From positions 18,981-82,980 of the forward strand of contig CALKWZ010000022.1 in the NCBI GenBank assembly GCA_938003985.1: a DNA stretch of 64,000 nt, written 5' to 3'. A program made the position numbers and the translations under genes. Source of the stretch: an uncultured Verrucomicrobiota bacterium (GTDB lineage Bacteria > Verrucomicrobiota > Kiritimatiellia > CAIQIC01 > Lenti-01). A model generated the notes under the pieces. It did not search any database. It was given only the letters and a program-made list of their open reading frames with translations, and was not told the origin of the DNA. Of the stretch, positions 33,749 through 41,827 are shown in pieces; position 1 is the stretch's first letter; each line of letters opens with the position of its first letter.

Positions 33749-34744
33749 TTAGGGGACGGGGAGTTCGTTCAAGAGGGTGGCGACGATTTTCTCGGAGGTC
33801 ATGTCCTCGGCTTCGGCCTCGAAGGAGGGGATGACGCGGTGGCGGAGGACGTCGGGAGCGATGGATTTGACGTCCTGCGGGGTGACGTAGCCGCGGCCCT
33901 GCAGGAAGGCGTGCGCGCGGGCGGCGAGGGTCAGGTAGAGCGTCGCGCGCGGCGAGGCGCCGTAGCGGATGTTGTCCTTGAGCGCGTCGAGCTTGTAGGC
34001 GGCGGGATCGCGCGTGGCGAAGACGATGGAGAGGACGTAGTCCTTGATCTTGTCGTCGACGTAGATTTCGTCGACGACGGCGCGCGCGCGGCGGATGGCG
34101 TCGGGTTCGACGACGGCGCGGACGTTGCGGACGACTTCGGTGCGGGCGTTGGCGTCGAGGATCCGGCGCTCTTCCTCGAGGGAGGGATATTTCACGACGA
34201 GCTTGAGCATGAAGCGGTCGACCTGCGCTTCGGGGAGGGGATAGGTGCCTTCCTGCTCGATGGGGTTCTGCGTGGCCAGGACGAGGAAGGGATCCGGCAG
34301 ATTGAACGTTTCCTGGCCGATGGTGACCTGGCGCTCCTGCATGGCTTCGAGCAGGGCGGACTGCACCTTGGCGGGCGCGCGGTTGATTTCGTCGGCGAGG
34401 ATGACGTTGGCGAAGATGGGGCCCTTGCGGGTGCCGAAGTCGCCGGTCTTGGGATTGTAGACCTGCGTGCCGACGAGGTCGGCGGGCAGCAGGTCGGGCG
34501 TGAACTGGATGCGATGAAAATAGGTGTGGATGGCGGAGGCGAGCGTCTTGACGGCCAGCGTCTTGGCCAGGCCGGGCACGCCTTCGAGCAGCAGGTGGCC
34601 GTTGGCCAGCAGGCCGATCATCAGGCGGTCGATCAGGTAGCGCTGGCCGACGATGACCTTTTCCATCTCGGCGCGCAAGGCGGCCACGAAGGCGCTTTCT
34701 TCCCTGACTTTTTCGTTGATCGCGGTGATTCCGGTGTCGCTCAT
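33749..34744 (-). CDS. MoxR-type AAA+ ATPase
   Basis: A 331-aa AAA+ chaperone-like ATPase. Walker A GVPGLAKT, Walker B VILADEINRAP, sensor-type segment LVLATQNPIEQEGTYPLPEAQVDRFMLK, and a C-terminal lid domain (YGASPRATLYLTLAARAHAFLQGRGYVTPQDVK). MoxR proteins assemble or activate VWA-domain partners; the BatA, BatB and DUF58 genes downstream are the natural clients. A GGAG site lies before the ATG. Confidence 0.94.
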   Translation of the reverse strand: MSDTGITAINEKVREESAFVAALRAEMEKVIVGQRYLIDRLMIGLLANGHLLLEGVPGLAKTLAVKTLASAIHTYFHRIQFTPDLLPADLVGTQVYNPKTGDFGTRKGPIFANVILADEINRAPAKVQSALLEAMQERQVTIGQETFNLPDPFLVLATQNPIEQEGTYPLPEAQVDRFMLKLVVKYPSLEEERRILDANARTEVVRNVRAVVEPDAIRRARAVVDEIYVDDKIKDYVLSIVFATRDPAAYKLDALKDNIRYGASPRATLYLTLAARAHAFLQGRGYVTPQDVKSIAPDVLRHRVIPSFEAEAEDMTSEKIVATLLNELPVP

Positions 34745-34769
34745 AACTGGCTCCTGGGGCTGGCTGGGA

Positions 34770-35471
34770 TCAAGGTTTGGCGGACGCGGTGGCGTTGGCC
34801 GCCGGCTTGGGGATGCGGATGCAGAGGCGGTCGTTGACGTTGGTGATCTGGAAAGAAGCGTCCGCGGCGACGGGGCCCGGCAACAGCACGCGCGAGCTGA
34901 AGCTCTGCGAGGAGGACGCGTTGGACGTCCGGCGGTCTTGATGCGAGGAGACGCTGAGCAGGCGCCCGTCGAGGCGAACGTCGAGGGAACCGGGATCGGC
35001 GTCGGGCAGGGCCAGCGCGAGCTCGTAGGCGTCGGGCAGCTCGCGCAGGTCCATGGCGGGGGAGGCGGGCAGGGTCGCCCAGACGTCGTCCCGGTCGAAA
35101 AACGAATCGAAGCCGCCGAAGGCCTGGTTGGCCTCGGCCATCATGCGCTGCATTTCGGCGCGCATGCGGTCGGCGGGATGGCGGTAGCGCGGCTGGGGCA
35201 TGGGCCGTTGGAAAACCGCGAAGCGCGGCAGGAGCGAAAAAGATGACGGGGCATTCGGTTGTGCGGAGGGCTCCAAGGAGGGGGGAGTGTCCGGTTGGGT
35301 TGGGACCGCAGGTGGGTTGTGGGCTCTGCGGTTGAATGCCCCGTCAAGATGGTTTTTGGCCAGCCAGGCCAAGATCACGATCTGCAAAACCAAAACCCAC
35401 CGGAGCAACTTGCGCTCGCCCGTCGGGGCCGGGACTGGATTGTTGGCGTTGTCTGTCATGGCGACATCCAT
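34770..35471 (-). CDS. Membrane-anchored Hsp20/alpha-crystallin-like protein
   Basis: A 233-aa protein. One N-terminal membrane helix (WVLVLQIVILAWLA, residues ~25-40), a Pro-rich linker (~50-85), then an alpha-crystallin-like domain (~135-225: DLRELPDAYELALALPDADPGSLDVRLDGRLLSVSSHQD...FSSRVLLPGPVAADASFQITNVNDRLCIRIPK). The VLLP segment resembles the Hsp20 signature, and the I-R-I-P end is the C-terminal strand or anchor. Most small heat-shock proteins are soluble, so the anchor is unusual. It is the first gene before moxR, 25 nt away. ATG 35459 is an alternative start. Confidence 0.8.
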   Translation of the reverse strand: MDVAMTDNANNPVPAPTGERKLLRWVLVLQIVILAWLAKNHLDGAFNRRAHNPPAVPTQPDTPPSLEPSAQPNAPSSFSLLPRFAVFQRPMPQPRYRHPADRMRAEMQRMMAEANQAFGGFDSFFDRDDVWATLPASPAMDLRELPDAYELALALPDADPGSLDVRLDGRLLSVSSHQDRRTSNASSSQSFSSRVLLPGPVAADASFQITNVNDRLCIRIPKPAANATASAKP

Positions 35472-35637
35472 GGAGCAGACGCCGTGCCAAGTCCGGAGAA
35501 TACGCGAAAACAGGCGAAAATCGCCGATTATCCGGGGTGTTTGCTGAACCGCGCAAGCGCACCTGCCGTGGGCGCAAATCGCCTTTGCGACAAAACGCGC
35601 GGGAGTCGCTGCGACATTTTGTCCGGCCGGATTCGGG

Positions 35638-36360
35638 CTAGTTCTGCGAGACGTCGCGGTACAGCAGCAAGGCCGCGGCGGCGGCGGCGAGCGGCTCGCG
35701 CTTCTCGGAGGTGAGCGACTGGTCGAAGCGCACGGAACCCGCGTTGACGAGATCGATCGCGGCGACGAGGCGCGTGCCGTCGTAGATCAGGAAGCCCGCG
35801 TTTTCCATCAGAGGGATGGAAGTGCCGGCCAACTGGCGGGAGCCTTCGACGCGGTAGGCGGTCTGGCCGTCGGTCAGCGTGCCGTTGAGCAGGACGCCGC
35901 CGCGCTCTTCGGCGAGGGCCAGATTCCAGGCGCCGGGTTCGCCGTCGCGGCCGAGGCGCGCGACGAAGTTGACTTCCCGGGTCAGGCCCCAGGTGAGTTC
36001 GCCGCCGGCGACGGTGTCCTTCAGATCCTGCTTGCGCACGCCGGTGGCGGCCTGTCCGCGCCACGTCTGTCCGGAGGGCGCGCGCAGCGCGAATTCGTAT
36101 TGCTGGCGCGCGCGCGAGCGCTCGTAGAGGGCGATGCTCCAGGCCACGCGGTGCGTCCAGCCGCGGCGGACGTCGACGACGTCGTAGGGGCCGAAGGAGA
36201 ACTTCTCGGAGAGGGTGAACCCGCCGCGGCCGGCGCAGGGATAGGCGTCGGACCGGGCTTCGAGATCGGCCGGCACCGCCATCCGGGCCGTCGTGCAACC
36301 CCCCGCGAGGAACAAGAGGCAGAGCGCAATCCACCAGCGGAGCGGAAGTTTTCGTTTCAT
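35638..36360 (-). CDS. Lipoprotein of unknown function
   Basis: A 240-aa protein with signal peptide MKRKLPLRWWIALCLLFLAGGC and lipobox LAGGC, so it is probably an outer- or inner-membrane lipoprotein. The mature part is beta-rich with repeated W-x-L/A patterns (FTLSEKFSFGPYDVVDVRRGW, GGELTWGLTREVNF, GAWNLALAEERGGVLLNGTL). No known domain was recognised. A -10-like TAACCT lies 6 nt before ATG 36360, which is preferred over ATG 36366. The 166-nt gap to the Hsp20 gene holds no evident gene. Confidence 0.75.
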   Translation of the reverse strand: MKRKLPLRWWIALCLLFLAGGCTTARMAVPADLEARSDAYPCAGRGGFTLSEKFSFGPYDVVDVRRGWTHRVAWSIALYERSRARQQYEFALRAPSGQTWRGQAATGVRKQDLKDTVAGGELTWGLTREVNFVARLGRDGEPGAWNLALAEERGGVLLNGTLTDGQTAYRVEGSRQLAGTSIPLMENAGFLIYDGTRLVAAIDLVNAGSVRFDQSLTSEKREPLAAAAAALLLYRDVSQN

Positions 36361-36366
36361 GGGCAT

Positions 36367-36395
36367 AGGTTAGCCATTCGGACGAAGGGCGTCGA
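36367..36395 (-). promoter_or_regulatory. Possible promoter of the lipoprotein gene
   Basis: Minus strand: TCGACG (36390-36395), 17-nt spacer, TAACCT (36367-36372), 6 nt before ATG 36360. Confidence 0.4.
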
Positions 36396-36411
36396 GGGCC
36401 TTTCTTGCCGG

Positions 36412-36440
36412 TTGCGGGCGGGGGGCGGGTCGGGTAGGAT
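36412..36440 (+). promoter_or_regulatory. Promoter of the glycosyltransferase cluster
   Basis: TTGCGG (36412-36417), 17-nt spacer, TAGGAT (36435-36440), 9 nt before ATG 36450. Confidence 0.65.
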
Positions 36441-36449
36441 GGCCGCAAC

Positions 36450-37400
36450 ATGAGCCATCCGAAGAAGATCACGATCGTGGTGCCGTTCCTGAACGAGAAG
36501 GACAACCTGCCGGTTTTGCTGGAACGGGTGGCGGGCGTCTTCGCGGCGCGGGAAGAGGACTGGGAACTCCTGCTGGTGGACGACGGCTCGACCGACGGGT
36601 CGGCCGAATGGGCCGTGGAGCAGGCGCAATCGAACCGCCACGTGCGGGTGGTGCGGCTGTCGCGCAATTTCGGGCACCAGTTGGCCATCACGGCGGGGCT
36701 GGACCGCTCGGACGGCGACGCGGTCGTGGTCATGGACGCCGATTTGCAGGATCCGCCCGAGACGATCGGCGCGATGGTCGACAAATGGCGCGAGGGCTTC
36801 GAGGTGGTGTACGCGGTCCGCCGCAGCCGCGCCGGCGAAACCTGGTCGAAGAAATTCCTCGCGGCGGGATTCTACCGCGTGTTCCGCCGGCTGGCGAAGG
36901 TGAACGTGCCGATGGACGCGGGCGATTTCCGGCTGGTGGACCGCTGCGTGGTGGACGCGCTGCGCGAGATGCGCGAGCTGCACCGGTTCATGCGCGGGTT
37001 GACGTGCTGGGTCGGTTTCCGGCAGGCCTCGGTGGAATACGACCGGGCCGCGCGGTTCGCGGGCGAGACGAAATATCCGGTCCTGAAAAGCGCGCGCCTG
37101 GCGTTCGACGCGATCACGTCGTTTTCGGCGTCCCCGCTGCGGTGGATCGCCGTGCTGGGCGTGGGCATCTGCCTGGTGGCGGCGCTGTGGGTGTTCTACG
37201 TGATGGTGCAGGCCATGGTGAACCCCGGCAGCATGCAGAAAGGCTGGGCCTCGACCATCGCGGTGATGGTGTTCCTGGGCGGCGTGCAGCTCGTCAGCAT
37301 CGGCCTGCTGGGCCAGTACGTCAGCCGCATCTTCGAAGAAGGCAAGCGGCGGCCGCTGTACCTCGTGCGGACGGACACGAAAGCCGACAAAGCGTCCTGA
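36450..37400 (+). CDS. GT2 polyprenyl-phosphate glycosyltransferase (DPM1/GtrB-like)
   Basis: A 316-aa enzyme with a GT-A domain: ITIVVPFLNEKDNLPVLL, LLVDDGSTDGS, the DxD motif VVMDADLQDPPE, and DAGDFRLVDR...LHRFMRGL. Two C-terminal membrane helices follow (~residues 235-300). This layout is typical of enzymes that load a sugar onto undecaprenyl phosphate. The lipid-linked sugar could feed the GT39-like transferase at 42907. Its stop overlaps the next ATG (TGATG). Confidence 0.9.
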   Translation: MSHPKKITIVVPFLNEKDNLPVLLERVAGVFAAREEDWELLLVDDGSTDGSAEWAVEQAQSNRHVRVVRLSRNFGHQLAITAGLDRSDGDAVVVMDADLQDPPETIGAMVDKWREGFEVVYAVRRSRAGETWSKKFLAAGFYRVFRRLAKVNVPMDAGDFRLVDRCVVDALREMRELHRFMRGLTCWVGFRQASVEYDRAARFAGETKYPVLKSARLAFDAITSFSASPLRWIAVLGVGICLVAALWVFYVMVQAMVNPGSMQKGWASTIAVMVFLGGVQLVSIGLLGQYVSRIFEEGKRRPLYLVRTDTKADKAS

Positions 37401-38350
37401 TGGCCGGCGCCGAACCCATTCTGGTTTCGGCGATCGTGCCGGTCTACAACGGCGCGCACTGCCTGCCGCGCTGCCTCGCAAGCCTTTTAAAGCAGACCCA
37501 TCCGCGCGTGGAAATCATCGTCGTGGACGACGGTTCGACGGACGGCACGCCCCACTTGGTGAAAGCGCCGGTCCGCTTGCTCTCGACCGGCGGCCGCAAA
37601 GGGGCGGGCGCGGCGCGCAACGTCGGCGCGAAGGCGGCAACCGGCGCAGTCCTGTTTTTCACCGATTCCGACGTGGTGGCCCCGCCGGACTGGATCGCCA
37701 AGGCGCTGAAGGCCCGCACGGAAAAAGGCGTGCCCTGCGGCGGCGGGGGCTACGCGGGGCCGGTGAAGGAAATCTTCATCCAGCAGTTCGCGCACGAGGA
37801 ACTCGTGTGGCGACGGCGGCGCCATCGCGGCTACGTCGAGACGCTGGTCTCGAACAATCTCTGGTGCGAACGCGAGCTGTTCCTCGCCAAGGGCGGCTTT
37901 CCCGAGGCCTATTGCGCGGCCAGCAGCGAGGACATGGAATTTTCCTGGGCGGTGTCGCGCGACCACAAATTGTGGTGGGATCCCGACAACGGCGTGTTCC
38001 ACGATTTCGCGGACACGGTGCGGGGCTATTTGAAACAGCAGATCCGCTTCGCGAAAGACGCCGTGCCGATGCTGCTGGGCAACCGGGCGCTGGTCGGCGG
38101 GCGGCAAACCCACCATGGCAAGCAGCTCTACGTCGAAATCGCCTTCACGGGGCTTGGAATCGTCTGTTTTCCGCTGTTTTTGGGCGTTTTGGCGGCAAAT
38201 TTCGGTTTTTTGGCCGAAATTTCGCGCACAAGAGGCCCGAAATTCGCCGCGAAGGCTCTCGGCATGGCATTTTTGCGCAATTTTTCGATTCTGTGGGGAG
38301 TTGCGGTAGGTTTGTTCGAGTTTTTCGCGAAAAAGAGCGGAAAATCGTGA
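37400..38350 (+). CDS. GT2 glycosyltransferase with C-terminal membrane segments
   Basis: A 316-aa enzyme: VSAIVPVYNGAHCLPRCLASLLKQTHPRVEIIVVDDGSTDGT, RNVGAKAATGAVLFFTDSDVV (DxD), and the acceptor-site segment ASSEDMEFSWAVSRDHKLWW (ED motif). Helices follow near residues 240-275 and 290-305. It probably builds an envelope glycan. The last ~200 nt are markedly AT-rich (TTT, AAA and TTG codons), unlike the rest of the gene. Confidence 0.88.
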   Translation: MAGAEPILVSAIVPVYNGAHCLPRCLASLLKQTHPRVEIIVVDDGSTDGTPHLVKAPVRLLSTGGRKGAGAARNVGAKAATGAVLFFTDSDVVAPPDWIAKALKARTEKGVPCGGGGYAGPVKEIFIQQFAHEELVWRRRRHRGYVETLVSNNLWCERELFLAKGGFPEAYCAASSEDMEFSWAVSRDHKLWWDPDNGVFHDFADTVRGYLKQQIRFAKDAVPMLLGNRALVGGRQTHHGKQLYVEIAFTGLGIVCFPLFLGVLAANFGFLAEISRTRGPKFAAKALGMAFLRNFSILWGVAVGLFEFFAKKSGKS

Positions 38351-38365
38351 TTTTGGAGTGAACAC

Positions 38366-39823
38366 ATGCGCGTTGCCCTGATCAGTCCGCCGTTTTTGCC
38401 GAATTTCTGCCGCAGCCAGCGCTGGCCGGTCGTGAACCGCACGCGCGCGCAGCGCTATCCGGATTGGCTGGCCTATGCGGCCGGCGTGGCGATCCAGGCG
38501 GGCTTCGAGGTCGAGCTGCGGGATTTCATCGCCGAAGAGGCGTCGCTGGCGGACGTGGCGAAGTGGTGCGGCGAGTGGAAGCCGGGCCTGCTGGTGCTGG
38601 ACGCGACGACGCCGTCGATCTACAACGACGTCGAATGCGCGCGGCTGTGCAAGACGGCGAGCCCGGAAACGCACGTGGCGCTGGTGGGGCCGCACGTCAG
38701 CGTGTATCCCCGAGAAACGCTGCTGGAAGCCAAGGGCGCGGTGGATTCCATCGCGCGCGGCGAATACGACTTCACGATCCGCGACTTGGCGGCGGCGCTG
38801 GCGGGCGGGACGGGACTGGAAACCGTGGAGGGCATCACGTTCCGGACCGCCGCAGGCGAAATCGTCGAAACCCGCGCGCGCGCGCCGATCGAGAATCTCG
38901 ACGAGATTCCGCCGCCGCCGTGGCATTTCTTCGACGTGAAGAAATACCGCAACAACACCTATCTCTATCCGTTCCTGGACCAGATCAGCGGGCGCGGCTG
39001 CCCGAACCGGTGCACGTTCTGCCAGTGGCCGCAGGTGATGCACGGCCGGCGCTACCGCTATTGCTCGCCGGAACGCGTCGTGCGGGAAATGGTCGAGGAT
39101 TTCGAGCGCTATCCCATCCAGGAAGTCTTTTTCGAGGACGACACCCTGACGACGTTCCGGCCGCGTCTCCGGCAGATCTGCGAGCTGATTTTGCAGCAGA
39201 AGCGGCGGATGGTCTGGTCGTGCAATTCGCGCGTGGACTGGGCGGACCTGGATTTGATGAAGCTGATGAAGGAAGCCGGCTGCCGCATGCTGCTGATCGG
39301 GCCGGAGAGCGGCGACCAGCGGATCCTCGACAACGTGCGCAAGGGCATCCGCGTCGAGCAGACGCGCGAATTCGTGGCGACGGCGCGGAAGGCGAAGCTG
39401 ACCACGCATTCGTGCTGGGTGGTGGGCCTGCCGGGCGAGACGAAAGAAAGCATGGATCGCACGCGGCAATTCGTGAAGGACGTGGACACCGACACGATCC
39501 AGGCCTCGGCCGTGATGCCGCAGGTGGGCACGGAGCTCTACGCCCTGGCGGTGGAGAAGGGCTACCTGCGGATGAAGGACTGGGCCGACTACGCGATGCA
39601 AGGCGAGCAGACGGCGGTGATGGAATATCCCGACCTGTCCCAGGCCGAGATGAACGCCGGCGTGAACCGGCTGCTCAAGGAATTCTACTTCCAGCCCCAC
39701 GTGATCGCGCGCCTGCTGCGACAGTCCTGGAAGCGCCCGGCGCTGCTGTCGAGCTACTGGACCGGCTTCGTCATGCTGCTGCGCTACCTGAACAAGCGCG
39801 CGGGGCTGGTCGAGAAGAAGTAG
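38366..39823 (+). CDS. B12-binding-domain radical SAM protein (HpnJ/BchE-like)
   Basis: A 485-aa enzyme. The N-terminal cobalamin-binding-like domain (residues ~1-150: MRVALISPPFLP, LLVLDATTPSIYNDVECARL, VALVGPHVSVYP) is followed by a radical SAM core with RGCPNRCTFCQWP (Cys-X3-Cys-X2-Cys) near residue 210. FFEDDTLTTFRPRLRQICELI and CWVVGLPGETKESMDRT are class signatures. Such class B enzymes methylate or rearrange sugars, lipids or tetrapyrroles. In this cluster a role in modifying a sugar or lipid is likely. The substrate is unknown. Confidence 0.88.
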   Translation: MRVALISPPFLPNFCRSQRWPVVNRTRAQRYPDWLAYAAGVAIQAGFEVELRDFIAEEASLADVAKWCGEWKPGLLVLDATTPSIYNDVECARLCKTASPETHVALVGPHVSVYPRETLLEAKGAVDSIARGEYDFTIRDLAAALAGGTGLETVEGITFRTAAGEIVETRARAPIENLDEIPPPPWHFFDVKKYRNNTYLYPFLDQISGRGCPNRCTFCQWPQVMHGRRYRYCSPERVVREMVEDFERYPIQEVFFEDDTLTTFRPRLRQICELILQQKRRMVWSCNSRVDWADLDLMKLMKEAGCRMLLIGPESGDQRILDNVRKGIRVEQTREFVATARKAKLTTHSCWVVGLPGETKESMDRTRQFVKDVDTDTIQASAVMPQVGTELYALAVEKGYLRMKDWADYAMQGEQTAVMEYPDLSQAEMNAGVNRLLKEFYFQPHVIARLLRQSWKRPALLSSYWTGFVMLLRYLNKRAGLVEKK

Positions 39824-39830
39824 GCGCGGC

Positions 39831-40778
39831 GTGAGCTATACGGGGATGCGCCAGCGCTGCTGGGTCCACGATTATCGCACGCCCTGCTTCTACCTGATCA
39901 CCCTGGCAACCGAACCCCGCCGAAGCTGCTTGGGGCGTCTGGAAGGCGAGCAAATCCGGTTGTCGCCGCTTGGGGAAATGGTGCGGCAGTGCTGGTTTCG
40001 TTCGGCGGAAATCTATCCGGGCGTGGAGCCCGGCATCTGCGCCGTGATGCCTGACCATTTCCACGGGCTGCTGCGGGTGAAGACGCGGCTGGCCAAGCCG
40101 ATGGGGCAGGTGGTGCGCGGGTTCAAGGCCACCACCACCTTTTTGTGGCGGAGGGATTTCAGCGGCGCAACAGATGCGCCGCAACTGGACGTGTCCGGTC
40201 CCGTTTCGGCGCATCCGTTGCGCCGTTCTGTTGCTGCCACGCTCTGGCAAAAAGGCTTTCAGGACACGATTCTCTTGCGCCGGGGGCAACTGGAACGGAT
40301 GCGGAACTACGTGTTGGACAACCCGCGGCGGTTGGCCATGCGGCGGGCGCATCCCGAACTGTTCACGCAGGTGGCGCAGTTGACGCATGGCTGTACCGGA
40401 ATCGGAAACCGGTTTCTGCTGGAACGCCCGGTGCGGCGGCAAGTGCAGGTGTCGCGCACCGTTTCGGCGGAAGCGTTGGCGGAAAAACAGGCCGAACTGC
40501 TCTATGCGGCCGCGCACGGGGCGGTGCTGGTGTCGCCTTGCATCAGTCCGGGCGAAAAGCAGATTGCCCGGGCCGCGTTGGCGGCGGATGTACCGCTCAT
40601 CGTGCTGCTGGAAAACGGATTTGCCCCGTATTACAAGCCCGCCGGAAAATATCTGGAAGCGTGCGCCGCCGGGCGCCTGCTGATGCTGGCGCCATGGCCG
40701 CACCATGACGGCAAGCGCGCCATCACGCGCGAGCAGTGTCTGGCGCTGAACCGGCTGGCGCGGGAGATTTGCGAGTAG
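39831..40778 (+). CDS. REP-associated Y1 transposase fused to a DprA/LOG-like domain
   Basis: A 315-aa protein. Residues ~15-175 are a Y1/RAYT-type HUH nuclease: HUH motif MPDHFH (His76, His78) and the likely catalytic Tyr160 in MRNYVLDNPRR. An insert at 111-135 is encoded by paired palindromes. Residues ~195-315 form a Rossmann-like domain (YAAAHGAVLVSPCISPGEKQIARAAL, VPLIVLLENGFAPYYKPAGKYLEACAAGRLLMLAPW), resembling DprA or LOG nucleotide-binding folds. The start is GTG 39831, with ATG 39846 possible. No insertion-sequence ends or target duplication are visible. It sits 7 nt after the radical SAM gene and abuts the next gene. Confidence 0.85.
   Translation: MSYTGMRQRCWVHDYRTPCFYLITLATEPRRSCLGRLEGEQIRLSPLGEMVRQCWFRSAEIYPGVEPGICAVMPDHFHGLLRVKTRLAKPMGQVVRGFKATTTFLWRRDFSGATDAPQLDVSGPVSAHPLRRSVAATLWQKGFQDTILLRRGQLERMRNYVLDNPRRLAMRRAHPELFTQVAQLTHGCTGIGNRFLLERPVRRQVQVSRTVSAEALAEKQAELLYAAAHGAVLVSPCISPGEKQIARAALAADVPLIVLLENGFAPYYKPAGKYLEACAAGRLLMLAPWPHHDGKRAITREQCLALNRLAREICE
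40163..40225. repeat. REP/BIME-like inverted pair inside the transposase gene
   Basis: Arms 40163-40181 and 40207-40225 are inverted copies with 18 of 19 positions pairing. Each arm is itself a palindrome (GGCGCA-N5-TGCGCC). The two face each other across 25 nt, the arrangement of a BIME. Confidence 0.85.
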
Positions 40779-41822
40779 TCAGCGCCGCGCGGCGGCCGCG
40801 AGCGCGTCGATCGAATCCTGCAGGAGGCCGAAGACGCGGAGGGCGTCGGGCCAGGCGATGCGCTCCGGGGCTTGGCGGGTTTCGCAGGCGGCGACGAACC
40901 GCCGCATGACTTCGCCCACGCCGAAATCGAGCTTGCCCGTCAGATGCCGCCAGCCGGATTCCGCGAAGCCGCCCCACGTGCCGAGCGTGGCCAGCGCGAG
41001 CGTGCGGAAATGGTCCGCCGCGCGGTGCTCGCGGTCGTCGGGCAGCCGCAGCAGGATGTCGCGGAAGATATCGTGCACGAGCAGGCCCTTTTCGCCGACG
41101 ATGGTCATGTGCCACTCGCAGACGGGCGCTTCGAAATTGAGCGAGAAGGCGAGGGGGAAGGCGTCGGACTGCAGTTCCAGCGTGGCGAGGGCGGGCGTGG
41201 CGTGGCCTTTGGCGGAGGGGAATACGGCCGCGTTGCGGACGCGGAGGTTTTTCCCGAGGCTGTCGCCGAGATAGAGAAAGTGGGACAGCTCGTCGTAGAG
41301 CAGGCCGAACGGCAGCGCCTCGTACCAGTTGGGCAAATGGCGCCGCGGGCTGTTGAGCAGCCGCGTCTGCACGGCCGTGACGCGGCCGAGGGCGCCGTCG
41401 GCGATGAGCCGCCGCGCGCGGACGGCGGCTCGCGTGAACAAATTGTTGTGCATCACGGCCACCATGGCGCCGCTTTTCTGGACGCGCGCATCGAGATCGG
41501 CGATCTCGGCGCGGGAGAGCGCAACGGGCTTCTCGATCAGGACGTCCTTGCCGAGGTCGAGGCAATCGGCCATCCAGTCGCGGTGGTAGCGCGGAGGCGT
41601 GCTGATGCTGACGGCGGAGGCCTGCGCCAGCCACGGAATGCCGGCGGCGGACGTCGCCGCGGAAAAATTCGGGATGCCGAATTTGGCGGCCACGGCGCGC
41701 GCGCGGGTTTCGTCGGGATCGACGATGCCGACGATTTCGACCTGCGGCAGGCGGCGCAGGGCGGGGATGTGCCGGGCCTCGCAGACCCAGCCGGCACCGA
41801 TCATGGCGATCTTCACGGGCAT
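40779..41822 (-). CDS. Gfo/Idh/MocA-family oxidoreductase
   Basis: A 347-aa NAD(P)-dependent sugar dehydrogenase. It has an N-terminal Rossmann motif (IAMIGAGWVCEARHIPAL), the cofactor or catalytic segment VLIEKPVALS (EKP motif), and a C-terminal alpha/beta domain. VMHNNLFTRAAVRARRLIADGALG is the family's substrate-binding helix region. It probably oxidises or modifies a nucleotide- or free sugar for the glycan cluster. ATG 41822 follows the epimerase stop by 5 nt. Confidence 0.9.
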   Translation of the reverse strand: MPVKIAMIGAGWVCEARHIPALRRLPQVEIVGIVDPDETRARAVAAKFGIPNFSAATSAAGIPWLAQASAVSISTPPRYHRDWMADCLDLGKDVLIEKPVALSRAEIADLDARVQKSGAMVAVMHNNLFTRAAVRARRLIADGALGRVTAVQTRLLNSPRRHLPNWYEALPFGLLYDELSHFLYLGDSLGKNLRVRNAAVFPSAKGHATPALATLELQSDAFPLAFSLNFEAPVCEWHMTIVGEKGLLVHDIFRDILLRLPDDREHRAADHFRTLALATLGTWGGFAESGWRHLTGKLDFGVGEVMRRFVAACETRQAPERIAWPDALRVFGLLQDSIDALAAAARR

Positions 41823-41827
41823 GGGGC

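Noticed and set aside
35472..35637. Possible small gene or riboswitch between the Hsp20 gene and the lipoprotein gene
   Set aside because: The 166 nt show no conserved start with ribosome-binding site and no strong structure; I see nothing definite.
39831..40778. Complete IS200/IS605 insertion sequence
   Set aside because: There is no TnpB/IscB gene, no left or right end hairpins outside the gene, and the flanking genes abut within a few bases.
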